Positions 16,694 to 25,372 of a DNA stretch of 64,000 nucleotides are shown here, piece by piece. Each line of letters opens with the position of its first letter. Position 1 is the first letter of the stretch. Below the pieces are notes generated by a model, which was not told the origin of the DNA, made no database searches, and saw only the letters and a program-made list of their open reading frames with translations. The DNA comes from an uncultured Litoreibacter sp. (GTDB lineage Bacteria; Pseudomonadota; Alphaproteobacteria; Rhodobacterales; Rhodobacteraceae): contig CANNGL010000001.1 in assembly GCA_947504205.1 (NCBI GenBank), positions 744,001 through 808,000 of the forward strand, given 5' to 3'. Both the position numbers and the translations under genes were made by a program.

Positions 16694-17458
16694 CTACCTA
16701 GGTGGCAGTCGGACCGCACCGTCTAGGCGGATCACTGTGCCGTTCAGATAAGCGTTCTGCGCGATGTCACATACAAGCTGGCCAAACTCGGCCGGATCAC
16801 CGAGACGATCTGGGAACGGAATGTTGCTCACAATTTTCGAAACCGTTTCGTCAGGCAGGCTCTCCATCATCGGGGTGTGGAACAATCCCGGGGCAATTGC
16901 CATCACCCGAATACCGGTTTTGGCGAACTCCCGCGCTGCTGGCAGGCACATCGATGCGATCGCGCCTTTAGACGCGGCGTAAGCCGCCTGCCCTAATTGG
17001 CCGTCTTCATAGGCTGCGGACGCAGCGTTAATAATGACGCCGCGCTCCCCAGTATCCAATTTATCTAACTGCATCATTGCTTTAGCTGCGTATGTCATCA
17101 GATTGTACGTGCCGAAAAGATTGACTTCGATAACCTTCTGAAAGACCGGGATCGATGTATTGCCGTCGCGGCCGACGATCCGCGCCGCATCAGCAATCCC
17201 GGCGCAACTGATCGCGATCCTTGGTGCTTGCCCAAAATGATCGCAGACGCGATCCACACAGCTTTCAACGGCGTCAGCTTGTGTCACATCGCATTTCACA
17301 GCAAATCCACCGGTATCTTGAGCAACCGAGGCGGCCTTGTCTTCGTTGAAATCCAGCACTGCAACCTTGCCACCTTGGCTGGCAATCTGGCGCGCGGTTG
17401 CTTCGCCCAAACCACTTGCGCCACCCGAAATTATCGCAAGTTGATTTTTGATATCCAC
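16694..17458 (-). CDS. SDR-family dehydrogenase, 3-hydroxyacyl-CoA dehydrogenase type 2-like
   Basis: A 254-residue short-chain dehydrogenase. The cofactor motif is SGGASGLGEATA, an acidic residue (VLDFNED) selects NAD, and the catalytic Tyr-Lys is in YAASKGAIASM. The layout, with an insertion around TSIPVFQKVIEVNLFGTYNL and the phrase MAIAPGLFHTPMMESLP, is that of type 2 3-hydroxyacyl-CoA dehydrogenases (17-beta-HSD10-like). It follows the TRAP permease genes on the same strand after a 33-base gap, so it probably handles a step in catabolism of the imported compound. The substrate is not known. Confidence 0.82.
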   Translation of the reverse strand: MDIKNQLAIISGGASGLGEATARQIASQGGKVAVLDFNEDKAASVAQDTGGFAVKCDVTQADAVESCVDRVCDHFGQAPRIAISCAGIADAARIVGRDGNTSIPVFQKVIEVNLFGTYNLMTYAAKAMMQLDKLDTGERGVIINAASAAYEDGQLGQAAYAASKGAIASMCLPAAREFAKTGIRVMAIAPGLFHTPMMESLPDETVSKIVSNIPFPDRLGDPAEFGQLVCDIAQNAYLNGTVIRLDGAVRLPPR

Positions 17459-17491
17459 TTTAAAATCTCCGTGTAAGGCGTTGTTTTTGAA

Positions 17492-18988
17492 CTACCAAGG
17501 TATAAATATCAGCGTAATTATCGGGAACGCAACAAGGATCGCCACCCGGATGATATCGGACGTAACGAAGTACAGCACGGCCTTGTAGGTTTCGACCATT
17601 GGCGTTTCGCGATCCATGGCGTTGATGACAAATAGGTTCATGCCGACGGGCGGCGTGATTAGACCGACCTCGACGACTATCAACACTAAGATACCAAACC
17701 AGATCGCGGTCTGTTCAGTGTTAATACGGTTTAGTGAGCCGTTACTAACGCCGCGCAACTCCAAGGCCCTGATCTGCTCACGGCTGAGTTCGAGACCATT
17801 TGCCAAGCTCGTCTCAATGCTTCGAAGCATGTCTGGCGCAAGGTCCAACCCTTTCGCCAACGCAGCTTGTGCCTTATCCGCATGAAGCTGCGCCATAGTG
17901 ACGAAGTTGAAGTCCAGCTCTTGCACGACAGGCCAGAAGATCGGGATTGTGAGCAGGATCATCGACAGGCTGTCCATCAAACAGCCCAGAAGCAGATAGA
18001 ATACGAGGATTGCGATCAGAACCAACCAGGGATTAAGGCCACGCTCGACAACAAACGCGGCGACCTCCTGTGGCAATTGCGTCAGAGCGAGGAAGCCATT
18101 GTAAAATGCCGCGCCCAGAACAATGAAAAAGATCATGGCTGTTGAGCGCGCTGTCACGAAGAAACTTTCCCCCAGCGATTTGCGTGATAGCCCGCCGCTA
18201 GTCCAAGCGATAATGCCGGTTCCCAGAGCGCCGACCGCTGCGCCTTCTGTGGGAGTAAACCAGCCAGCATAGATGCCACCGACAACGGCACCGAAAACCA
18301 GCAGAACTGGCCAAACGCTCAGCAAGGCCGCAAACCGGTCCATCATCGCGACCTTGGGTCTTGTGCTGGCAGACCCCGGGTTGAGGCGGACATAGATCGA
18401 AACTGCGATCATATATCCCAGTGCCGCCAAAATTCCGGGGATGAAGGCTGCGAGAAACAGCTTCGCAATATTCTGCTCGGTGAGGATCGCATAAATCACC
18501 AGCACGACCGATGGCGGGATCAGGATGCCCAAGGTTCCACCTGCCGCTAAAGTGGCCGTGGAGAAGCCACCTGCGTAGCCGTATTTTTTAAGCTCCGGCA
18601 GCGCGACGCGGCTCATGGTGGCGGCGGTGGCAAGAGATGACCCGCAGATAGCCCCGAATCCCGCACAGGCACCGATCGAGGCCATGGCCACCCCACCCTT
18701 GCCGTGACCAAGCCAGCTTTCAGCCGCTTTGAACAAAGCCTGGCTCATCCCGCCAAGCGTTGCGAAGTGCCCCATCAGCAAAAACATTGGGACGATCGAT
18801 AATGAATAATTCGAGAAGGTCGAATAGGTCTCCGACTTGAGTCGAGCGAACCCGATTGTCGTATCTCCGGTGACGATCATGAGGCCTACAAGCCCTGCAA
18901 GAAACATCGCCAAGCCGATCGGAACACGCAGAAATATCAAAATGAGGAGGGCTGGAAACGACAACGCCCCGATTAGAATATCACTCAA
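17492..18988 (-). CDS. dctM: TRAP transporter large permease (DctM)
   Basis: A 498-residue integral membrane protein of the DctM family, with repeated hydrophobic segments and family phrases such as FLRVPIGLAMFLAGLVG, GSSLATAATMSRVALPEL, GGTLGILIPPS and GLITPPVGMNLFVIN. It forms the channel unit of a sodium-driven TRAP importer with DctQ and DctP. Usual members have about 425-440 residues. The excess is a hydrophilic insertion of roughly 60 residues (about 360-428) containing two Lxx-repeat-like helices, placed in the loop before IWFGIL. It overlaps dctQ by four bases. Confidence 0.92.
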   Translation of the reverse strand: MSDILIGALSFPALLILIFLRVPIGLAMFLAGLVGLMIVTGDTTIGFARLKSETYSTFSNYSLSIVPMFLLMGHFATLGGMSQALFKAAESWLGHGKGGVAMASIGACAGFGAICGSSLATAATMSRVALPELKKYGYAGGFSTATLAAGGTLGILIPPSVVLVIYAILTEQNIAKLFLAAFIPGILAALGYMIAVSIYVRLNPGSASTRPKVAMMDRFAALLSVWPVLLVFGAVVGGIYAGWFTPTEGAAVGALGTGIIAWTSGGLSRKSLGESFFVTARSTAMIFFIVLGAAFYNGFLALTQLPQEVAAFVVERGLNPWLVLIAILVFYLLLGCLMDSLSMILLTIPIFWPVVQELDFNFVTMAQLHADKAQAALAKGLDLAPDMLRSIETSLANGLELSREQIRALELRGVSNGSLNRINTEQTAIWFGILVLIVVEVGLITPPVGMNLFVINAMDRETPMVETYKAVLYFVTSDIIRVAILVAFPIITLIFIPW

Positions 18989-19569
18989 CGACCTGCCTCC
19001 AGGTCAGGTGGCAGGTATGTGTGCCCCGTTAAAAACTCGGCTGTTCGTGACACGCTGATAAAGATGCTAACAGCTGCCGCGATTACACTGCCGATAAGGC
19101 TCAGGGCGTAAGCCCACCAGACGGGAAACTCGAGCAGAAACGTCGTTTGCCCCGACCTGAGCTTGCTAAGCATCCCTGCCCCCAACTGCACAGCGATGAT
19201 AATCAGGACAATGGCAAACAAGAGATCCGTGATCCACAACAGTCCACGATTCACACGCTTTGACATCCGTGAAGTGAAGATATCCACCGATGCATGACCG
19301 CCCGTGATCTGACACAGTGGCAGAAACGCGAAGATGGAGAAGGCCATACCGGCCTCAACGACTTCGAAATCGCCGTTAATCGGCCCCACACCAAGTGCCA
19401 GCAAGCCATTGGCAAGAGTTGGTACGGTGGCTTGCAAAAGCTCCGAATGCAAAATGCTGTTCATAGACCTGCCAGCGATCGACAAGCAGGTCAGGATCAC
19501 CAGAAACACAAGCATGAGGCCGCCAAGATAGGCCATGACCCGCGACAGCTTAAGAAAAAACGGATACAT
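18985..19569 (-). CDS. dctQ: TRAP transporter small permease (DctQ)
   Basis: A protein of about 194 residues with four transmembrane segments, including YLGGLMLVFLVILTCLSIAG near the N-terminus and the paired central helices around AFLPLCQITGGHASVDIFTS. This is the usual DctQ pattern. The track's start at 19602 is replaced by the ATG at 19569, which has GGGAGG close upstream. It anchors the large permease and is required for transport. A stable hairpin separates it from dctP, so it is probably made in smaller amount than the binding protein. Confidence 0.9.
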   Translation of the reverse strand: MYPFFLKLSRVMAYLGGLMLVFLVILTCLSIAGRSMNSILHSELLQATVPTLANGLLALGVGPINGDFEVVEAGMAFSIFAFLPLCQITGGHASVDIFTSRMSKRVNRGLLWITDLLFAIVLIIIAVQLGAGMLSKLRSGQTTFLLEFPVWWAYALSLIGSVIAAAVSIFISVSRTAEFLTGHTYLPPDLEAGR

Positions 19570-19600
19570 CGGCCCTCCCCGCGTGCCGTGAGCGGGTGTC

Positions 19601-19630
19601 ACAACTGCGACCAGACTAGGCCGCAGTTGT
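19601..19630 (-). terminator. Intercistronic hairpin between dctP and dctQ
   Basis: A perfect 9-bp stem ACAACTGCG/CGCAGTTGT encloses a 12-base loop, just after the dctP stop. There is no T run. Such structures commonly protect the binding-protein part of the messenger and let expression drop for the permeases. Confidence 0.45.
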
Positions 19631-19636
19631 CTCAGA

Positions 19637-20689
19637 TTACATCTTGGCCATGGAGCCTTTGCATTGGCCGTCCATCAAGCCTTTGGCTTGGTCGATCAAA
19701 GCCTGCCCGTCGGCGCCCTTCTCGCCCATCTCGGCAATCCAGTCTGCGTAAATCGGCTGAACCACGTCGGCCCACTCTTTCGCAGCTTCCTCACTTACCG
19801 TTATGATATTGTTGCCATTGTCGACGGCGAATTGACGCGCAGGTGCATCATACTCCTGCATAACACCACCGGCAAAGACCGAGAGGCTCAGACCGGAGTT
19901 CTCATCCATTAATGCTTTCAGGTCGTCCGGCAAAGCATCATACTTGCCTTTATTCATCGCCAGGACAAATGTCAGCGTGTAGAGAGCGGATCCTTCGAAT
20001 TCGGTGTGGTTCTCAACCAGCTCGGGAATTTTCAAAGCGCCGGTGACTTCCCAAGGAATTGTCGTGCCGTCGATCACGCCCTTTGACAGGCCTTCCGGAA
20101 CCGCAGGGACGGGCATACCCACCGGCGTTGCTCCAGTCTTCTCCAAAAGCTTGTTGACGAGACGCGAGCCGCCGCGAATTTTCATGCCGTTCAGATCACC
20201 GGGAGTTTCGACCGGATCCGCAGTGTGGAACATGCCGGGGCCGTGGACCCATGTGCCAAGGATCTTCACATCCTTGAATTCACTATCGCGCATATGCTCC
20301 TCAAACATCGTCCAGTACGCGCAGGAAGCATCGCGCGCATCATTCACCATGAATGGCAGCTCGAACACCTCCGTCGTTGGGAAGCGGCCAGGTGTGTAAC
20401 CAACCACCGTCCAGACGATATCGGCAACGCCGTCAATCGCTTGATCCAACAGTTCAGGCGGTTTGCCACCCAGCTGCATAGATGGGAATCGATCAATCTT
20501 GATCCGATCCCCAGACGCCGCTTCGACCTTGTCGGCCCAAACGTCCAGAATATGCTTTGGTACGTTCGCTTGTGCTGGCAAAAACTGATGAAGCTTCAGT
20601 GTCACGTCCTGCGCGATGGCCCCGGTTGCAGTCAGCGCGGCAAAGCCGACGCCGCTCAGCAGCCCCAGCAGAGTTTTATTCAATGTCAT
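19637..20689 (-). CDS. dctP: TRAP transporter solute-binding protein (DctP)
   Basis: A 350-residue periplasmic protein with a signal peptide (MTLNKTLLGLLSGVGFAALTATGAIA). The mature start VTLKLHQFLPAQANVPKHILDVWADKV and the central KIRGGSRLVNKLLEKTGATPVGMPVPAVPEGLSKGVIDG contain the conserved Arg that binds substrate carboxylates. GGAGG stands eight bases before the ATG. The substrate cannot be read from sequence; a carboxylate is expected. The downstream SDR suggests a compound metabolised through a hydroxyacyl-CoA intermediate. Confidence 0.92.
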   Translation of the reverse strand: MTLNKTLLGLLSGVGFAALTATGAIAQDVTLKLHQFLPAQANVPKHILDVWADKVEAASGDRIKIDRFPSMQLGGKPPELLDQAIDGVADIVWTVVGYTPGRFPTTEVFELPFMVNDARDASCAYWTMFEEHMRDSEFKDVKILGTWVHGPGMFHTADPVETPGDLNGMKIRGGSRLVNKLLEKTGATPVGMPVPAVPEGLSKGVIDGTTIPWEVTGALKIPELVENHTEFEGSALYTLTFVLAMNKGKYDALPDDLKALMDENSGLSLSVFAGGVMQEYDAPARQFAVDNGNNIITVSEEAAKEWADVVQPIYADWIAEMGEKGADGQALIDQAKGLMDGQCKGSMAKM

Positions 20690-20824
20690 GAGTGATCCTC
20701 CCTAACGTAGTCTGATCGCGGTCCTGACCGCGCTTTTCCGATATCAGCATGAAAGTCCTGTGGCCTTTGGCAAGCGAATTCTGCAAGTTCTGCGCAAAAC
20801 TACGCGCACGGGGCTTTAATCAGC

Positions 20825-21328
20825 TTAGTTGGGATCGAAACGATCCCAACCTTCACCGTCAAAAATATCAACACCAAGCTGTGCCAGAACATGTGGGAAA
20901 TCGACCATAACCCAGTTGTCGACAATTTTTCCGTCCACCACCTTCCAAAAATCCATGTACCGAATTTCCACGCGCTTGCCGGTGGGCTCAACCCCCATGA
21001 AGCGCCCTGCATGGGTGGCCTCTTGTCGACCGAAGGCCGCGGCCCACTCTCCCATGTAGAGCCGGGCCTCATCGACACATGTTTTGTCATGAAACGCTTC
21101 TTGAAAGGGCTTTTGCCAATTGTCCTGAAACTCACGCAGACCATTCTTGGTGCCGCAGCCCTGATTGCCCATCCAGCGAAAGCTTTCCGAAAAGAACTCG
21201 CCAATATCGGCGATACGGTGGTCATTGAGACCGTCGACCATGCCTTCGATCACACGCCGTGTCTCATCGGTTTTGGACATATCTGTATGACGGCTGAGCA
21301 CAGCCTGTTCCGGTCTTGAGCCTTTCAC
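20825..21328 (-). CDS. SnoaL-like / NTF2-fold protein
   Basis: A protein of about 167 residues with the SnoaL-type ester-cyclase pattern: RRVIEGMVDGLNDHRIADIGEFFSESFRW near the N-terminus and GKRVEIRYMDFWKVVDGKIVDNWVMVDFPHVLAQLGV near the C-terminus. The track starts at a TTG at 21352. The GTG at 21328 has AGGAGG eight bases upstream and is the better start. The family includes polyketide cyclases and small hydrolases with an NTF2 barrel; no reaction can be named here. It lies 32 bases after phoB on the same strand, so it may be read through from the pst-pho operon. Confidence 0.78.
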   Translation of the reverse strand: MKGSRPEQAVLSRHTDMSKTDETRRVIEGMVDGLNDHRIADIGEFFSESFRWMGNQGCGTKNGLREFQDNWQKPFQEAFHDKTCVDEARLYMGEWAAAFGRQEATHAGRFMGVEPTGKRVEIRYMDFWKVVDGKIVDNWVMVDFPHVLAQLGVDIFDGEGWDRFDPN

Positions 21329-21360
21329 AGCCCTGCCCTCCTCTGAAATCAAGTCAGAGA

Positions 21361-22047
21361 TCAGCCTAGAGCGTATCCAGCGCCGCGGACAGTGCGAACT
21401 GGGTCATCTCCGCCATTTGCACACAAAACTTTGCGCAACCGTCCGACATGAACGTCAACGGTCCTCGTATCCACGTAGATATCGCGCCCCCACACCCGGT
21501 CGAGCAACTGCTCTCGCGACCAAACGCGCCCGGGCCGTTCCATGAAGGTGGACAGCAGACGAAACTCGGTTGGGCCAAGCTTCAGGGACTTGTCTGCGCG
21601 ATAGACGCGGTGCTCCTCCATATCCATGACGATATCTTCGAACTCTAGTCGCTGGCCCAACGCCGCAGGACGAACACGCCGCAATTGAGTTCGAATGCGC
21701 GCGAGAAGCTCGGCCACCGAATAGGGTTTAACTACGTAATCATCGGCACCCGTTTCCAAACCGCGCACGCGATCGTTTTCCTCGGCACGCGCCGACAACA
21801 TGATGACCGGGATGCGTTGGCTTTCCGGGCGGGTTTTGATTTGCCTGCAAATCTCGATACCCGAAACATTCGGCAACATCCAATCAAGCACGATGAGGTC
21901 CGGGACTTCTTCCTTAACCTTGAGAATAGCTTCATCGCCGCTTTCAGCAGTATCAACCTGATAGCCCTCAGCCCGGATATTATAGGCCAGAACTTCCCGT
22001 TGTGCAGGGTCGTCTTCCACCACAAGAACAATGGGTTCTGCGCTCAT
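21361..22047 (-). CDS. phoB: Phosphate regulon response regulator
   Basis: A 228-residue OmpR-type response regulator. The receiver domain (1-120) shows VVEDDPAQREVLAYN, the phosphorylation Asp in LIVLDWMLPNVSG, and the Lys in ADDYVVKPYS. The C-terminal winged helix contains LGPTEFRLLSTFMERPGRVWSREQLLDRVWG, close to PhoB of other Alphaproteobacteria. The ATG at 22047 has GGAG seven bases before it and is preferred to the track's TTG. It ends the pstSCAB-phoU-phoB operon and should bind the Pho box upstream of pstS when phosphate is scarce. Confidence 0.94.
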   Translation of the reverse strand: MSAEPIVLVVEDDPAQREVLAYNIRAEGYQVDTAESGDEAILKVKEEVPDLIVLDWMLPNVSGIEICRQIKTRPESQRIPVIMLSARAEENDRVRGLETGADDYVVKPYSVAELLARIRTQLRRVRPAALGQRLEFEDIVMDMEEHRVYRADKSLKLGPTEFRLLSTFMERPGRVWSREQLLDRVWGRDIYVDTRTVDVHVGRLRKVLCANGGDDPVRTVRGAGYALG

Positions 22048-22049
22048 CT

Positions 22050-22766
22050 TCAAGCTCCGTCTGGTGTACCCACGTAGGCGGTACGATCTTTTTTCTCGCG
22101 ATCTTCATCGGGCATTTCGCCTGTTACCAGGTAGATAACCTGTTCGGCAATTGACGTCACATGATCGCCCATACGTTCAAGGTTCTTCGCAATAAAGTGC
22201 AGATGCATGCAGGCCGTGATGTTACGAGGATCTTCCATCATGTGCGTCAGAAACTCGCGAAACAGCGCGTTATACATCTGGTCAATCTCAGCGTCGCGCT
22301 GACGAACATCGGCAGCCAGATCAATATCGCGCTGGATATAAGCGTCCAGAGCGTCTTTGAGCATCAGGTTAACCGATTTAGACATACGTCGAATTGATCC
22401 ACCCGAGCCGTTGATCATGGGCATTTCAGACAGAACGGAGGTACGTTTGGCAAGGTTCTTGGCATAATCCCCGACCCGCTCGAGATTTGCACTGATCTTG
22501 AGAACGGTAAGCACAGTGCGCAGGTCTCCCGCAGTTGGTGCGCGTACCGCGATGACGCGGGCAACTTCTGCCACGACCTCCTCTTCCAACGCATCAACTG
22601 CCTTGTCATTCTTGCGAACGATCTCGGCCAGTTCGGTGTCACGCATGTCCAACGCGCGCGAGGCATCGGAAATCGCGGTTTCGACCATCCCACCCATCTT
22701 CATGATCAGGGCTTGAATACCTTCCAGATCACGATCAAAGGCGGAGGCAATATGTTGATCTTGCAT
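22050..22766 (-). CDS. phoU: Phosphate-specific transport system regulator PhoU
   Basis: A 238-residue all-helical protein with the duplicated PhoU domain: MGGMVETAISDASRALDMRDTELAEIVRKND in the first half and the matching second half with MLKDALDAYIQRDIDLAADVRQRDAEID. The conserved acidic and His residues sit in NLERVGDYAKNLAKR and NLERMGDHVTSIAEQ. It holds PhoR in the inactive state when phosphate is plentiful and limits uptake by PstSCAB. It lies between pstB and phoB in the usual order. Confidence 0.95.
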   Translation of the reverse strand: MQDQHIASAFDRDLEGIQALIMKMGGMVETAISDASRALDMRDTELAEIVRKNDKAVDALEEEVVAEVARVIAVRAPTAGDLRTVLTVLKISANLERVGDYAKNLAKRTSVLSEMPMINGSGGSIRRMSKSVNLMLKDALDAYIQRDIDLAADVRQRDAEIDQMYNALFREFLTHMMEDPRNITACMHLHFIAKNLERMGDHVTSIAEQVIYLVTGEMPDEDREKKDRTAYVGTPDGA

Positions 22767-22774
22767 GATTTTTC

Positions 22775-23539
22775 CTAACCGATCCGACCAGTGATATAGC
22801 TCTCCGTCCGGCTGTCGGACGGATTGGTGAAAATCATGTCCGTGTTCCCGTATTCCACGAGATTGCCAAGATGGAAAAACGCTGTCTTTTGGCTAACACG
22901 CGCGGCCTGTTGCATCGAATGCGTCACGATAACGACTGTGTAAGAGGCGCGCAGCTCATCTATCAATTCTTCGACCTGCGCAGTCGCAATAGGATCAAGC
23001 GCCGAGCATGGCTCATCCATCAAAAGAACCTCCGGGGCCGTTGCAATTGCACGACCGATGCACAGCCGCTGCTGTTGACCACCGGAAAGCCCTGTCCCAG
23101 GTGCATCAAGCCGGTCTTTCACCTCGTCCCAAATTGCGGCCCGGCGAAGAGATTTCTCCACAATCTCATCAAGTTCTGCCTTGTTCCTGGCAAGGCCATG
23201 GATCTTTGGCCCATAGGCGACATTGTCATATATCGACTTCGGAAACGGGTTTGGTTTTTGAAAAACCATGCCGACACGCGCGCGCAGTTGAACCGGATCA
23301 ACGTCTTTGGCGTAAATATCCTCGCCTTCAAGATGGATATCACCGCTCACACGACACACATCAATCGTGTCGTTCATCCTGTTGATGCAACGAAGAAATG
23401 TCGACTTTCCGCAGCCAGACGGACCAATGAAGGCGGTGACGGCCTTGTTCTCGATCTCCACATCCACGTCCTTGATCGCGTGGGTGTCACCGTAAAAGAC
23501 ATCTACGCCTTTTGCGGCAATCTTGATCTCGTTGGACAT
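22775..23539 (-). CDS. pstB: Phosphate ABC transporter ATP-binding protein
   Basis: A 254-residue ABC ATPase with Walker [20 protein letters not shown], the family-specific segment [25 protein letters not shown], signature [16 protein letters not shown], and Walker [14 protein letters not shown]. These identify PstB rather than a generic ATPase. The track starts at 23572. The ATG at 23539, giving [18 protein letters not shown] with GGAG six bases upstream, is preferred. It powers the PstCA channel. Confidence 0.96.
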   Translation of the reverse strand: MSNEIKIAAKGVDVFYGDTHAIKDVDVEIENKAVTAFIGPSGCGKSTFLRCINRMNDTIDVCRVSGDIHLEGEDIYAKDVDPVQLRARVGMVFQKPNPFPKSIYDNVAYGPKIHGLARNKAELDEIVEKSLRRAAIWDEVKDRLDAPGTGLSGGQQQRLCIGRAIATAPEVLLMDEPCSALDPIATAQVEELIDELRASYTVVIVTHSMQQAARVSQKTAFFHLGNLVEYGNTDMIFTNPSDSRTESYITGRIG

Positions 23540-23583
23540 CGTCCGCTCCGTTATTCTCATATCATTCATCATAACAGCTCCTC

Positions 23584-25362
23584 TTACCAGCGCCGTTCAA
23601 ATCGTTTGCGAAGGAACACGGCGAACGCGTTCATCAACACAAGAAAGCCGAGCAGCACACAGATTGCAGCGGCGGTGCGCGCCTCAAACGCTCTCTCAGG
23701 GAAGTCTGACCAACGGAACACCTGAACCGGCAGAACGGAGGCTGAATCGGTGATGCCGGTTGGAATATCGACGATAAATGCAACCATCCCGATCATGATC
23801 AGAGGGGCAGTCTCGCCCAAGGCCTGTGCCATGCCGATGATCGTTCCTGTCAGGATGCCAGGCATGGCCAGTGGCAGCACATGATGGAAGACCGATTGCA
23901 GTGGGCTGGCCCCCAGACCTACGGCGGCGTCACGAATCGATGGCGGTACCGCCCGAATGGCGGCGCGAGACGCGATAATGATCGTGGGCAGCGTCATCAG
24001 GGCCAGCACGATACCACCCGCCAATGGAGCGGATCGCGGCACGCCAAAGACACCCAAGAAAACCGATAGGCCGAGAAGCCCGAAGACGATCGACGGGACA
24101 GCCGCGAGGTTATTAATGTTCACTTCGATGAAATCGGTGATTTTGTTCTTCGGGGCGAACTCCTCAAGATAAATCGCGGCCAACACCCCGACAGGAAAAG
24201 CCAAGGCGAAGGTGACGACCATAGTCCAGAATGATCCAACCACAGCGCCCCAAATCCCGGCCAGTTCAGGTTCGCGTGAATCACCTGAGGTGAAAAAGCG
24301 GCTGTTGAAGACCGTTGCGACGTTGCCATCTTCGCGTAGCTCTTCGATCCACGCGATCTGGTTATCCGATACTTTACGTGCATTCGGCGCAAGCTCGGTG
24401 ACCAGTAAACGCCACTCGTCGACGTTTTCGATACTCTCCGACGGCTGAATAATGACGTCCGCCTCCGCCCTTGCGGTATCAAGCCGAGTGATCTTGAACC
24501 AGCCACCTCCCGCGCGCACAAGCACAGAGCGATTGCTTTCCGACAGGTCCTCTGCGCCAGAGGCCGACTGTGACCGGGTTTCCAAGTCTTCAGCTTCGGC
24601 TATCAATGCGTCGCGTGCGGCGCGCCGAGACACCAACTGTGCTTTGGCCTGTTTTTTCTCCGCATCTGTTTCGGCGTCGCTCAGCGCATTTTCAAAGAAT
24701 ACAACGCCATTTTCCTGAAGTTGCGCTTGCTGTCGCTTCAGTTTGGCCTGATCTATGAGCCCGTCCTTTACACGTCCCAAGGCCGCTGAAAAGTCATTGA
24801 CCGATGACGATAAACGCGCGCCATCCTCTGATAGGGCAACGGTCAGTTTCCCGTTGGTGGGCTTGTCGAACACCTCCCCGAAATCGCCTTTCAGGTATAA
24901 GTCCGTCACATCGGATGCCAAAAACTGGTAGTCGATCGTTTCGCCGATCAGATCGGGGTCCGCTGCGACCTTCTCAGCCAGTTCAAACGCGGCTCCTGAT
25001 GATGTCAGATCATAAAGCTCGCGCCGGGTGGTCCGACCCTTTGCATCCGGAAAACGTGTTTTCAGAGCATCCTTGGTCAGGCCGGAAAAATCGGCGCGAC
25101 GAATAATCCGTGGATCGTTGGTGACATCCGGATCAATCTCCGCCACCTCGAGCTTGACTGGGATGGTAACATAGCTTTCCGTCAACGCCGCTGTCGCCTT
25201 GAAAATCACTGACGATAGGAGGGCGATCAGCGCCACCGCCGCCAGAAAGATCGCCAAGATTCCATAGGCCTTGAGTCGTGTTTCGGCCCGTCGCCGTTTG
25301 CGAATGCGACGAGAGGCTTCCGAACCGGAATGCATGTTTGTCAGGGCTGTCATATCTACCAT
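23584..25362 (-). CDS. pstA: Phosphate ABC transporter permease PstA, with N-terminal extension
   Basis: A 592-residue permease, about twice the size of E. coli PstA. The C-terminal 290 residues hold the usual permease helices, including the EAA-like loop [27 protein letters not shown]. The N-terminal 300 residues contain one membrane anchor ([22 protein letters not shown]) and a large soluble region with a coiled-coil-like stretch around residues 190-270. This matches the DUF3333 extension known in Alphaproteobacteria. The ATG at 25362 follows AAGG and leaves a 10-base gap to pstC; the track's earlier start would overlap pstC. Confidence 0.93.
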   Translation of the reverse strand: MVDMTALTNMHSGSEASRRIRKRRRAETRLKAYGILAIFLAAVALIALLSSVIFKATAALTESYVTIPVKLEVAEIDPDVTNDPRIIRRADFSGLTKDALKTRFPDAKGRTTRRELYDLTSSGAAFELAEKVAADPDLIGETIDYQFLASDVTDLYLKGDFGEVFDKPTNGKLTVALSEDGARLSSSVNDFSAALGRVKDGLIDQAKLKRQQAQLQENGVVFFENALSDAETDAEKKQAKAQLVSRRAARDALIAEAEDLETRSQSASGAEDLSESNRSVLVRAGGGWFKITRLDTARAEADVIIQPSESIENVDEWRLLVTELAPNARKVSDNQIAWIEELREDGNVATVFNSRFFTSGDSREPELAGIWGAVVGSFWTMVVTFALAFPVGVLAAIYLEEFAPKNKITDFIEVNINNLAAVPSIVFGLLGLSVFLGVFGVPRSAPLAGGIVLALMTLPTIIIASRAAIRAVPPSIRDAAVGLGASPLQSVFHHVLPLAMPGILTGTIIGMAQALGETAPLIMIGMVAFIVDIPTGITDSASVLPVQVFRWSDFPERAFEARTAAAICVLLGFLVLMNAFAVFLRKRFERRW

Positions 25363-25372
25363 AAATTCAGCC

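Noticed and set aside
20755-20800. TTGGCA...TGCA considered as a sigma54 promoter near dctP
   Set aside because: The distance between the GG and GC elements is two bases too long and the orientation points away from dctP.
22871-23725. 284-residue plus-strand ORF over pstB
   Set aside because: Shadow of pstB/pstA; His/Arg/Leu-rich low-quality translation.
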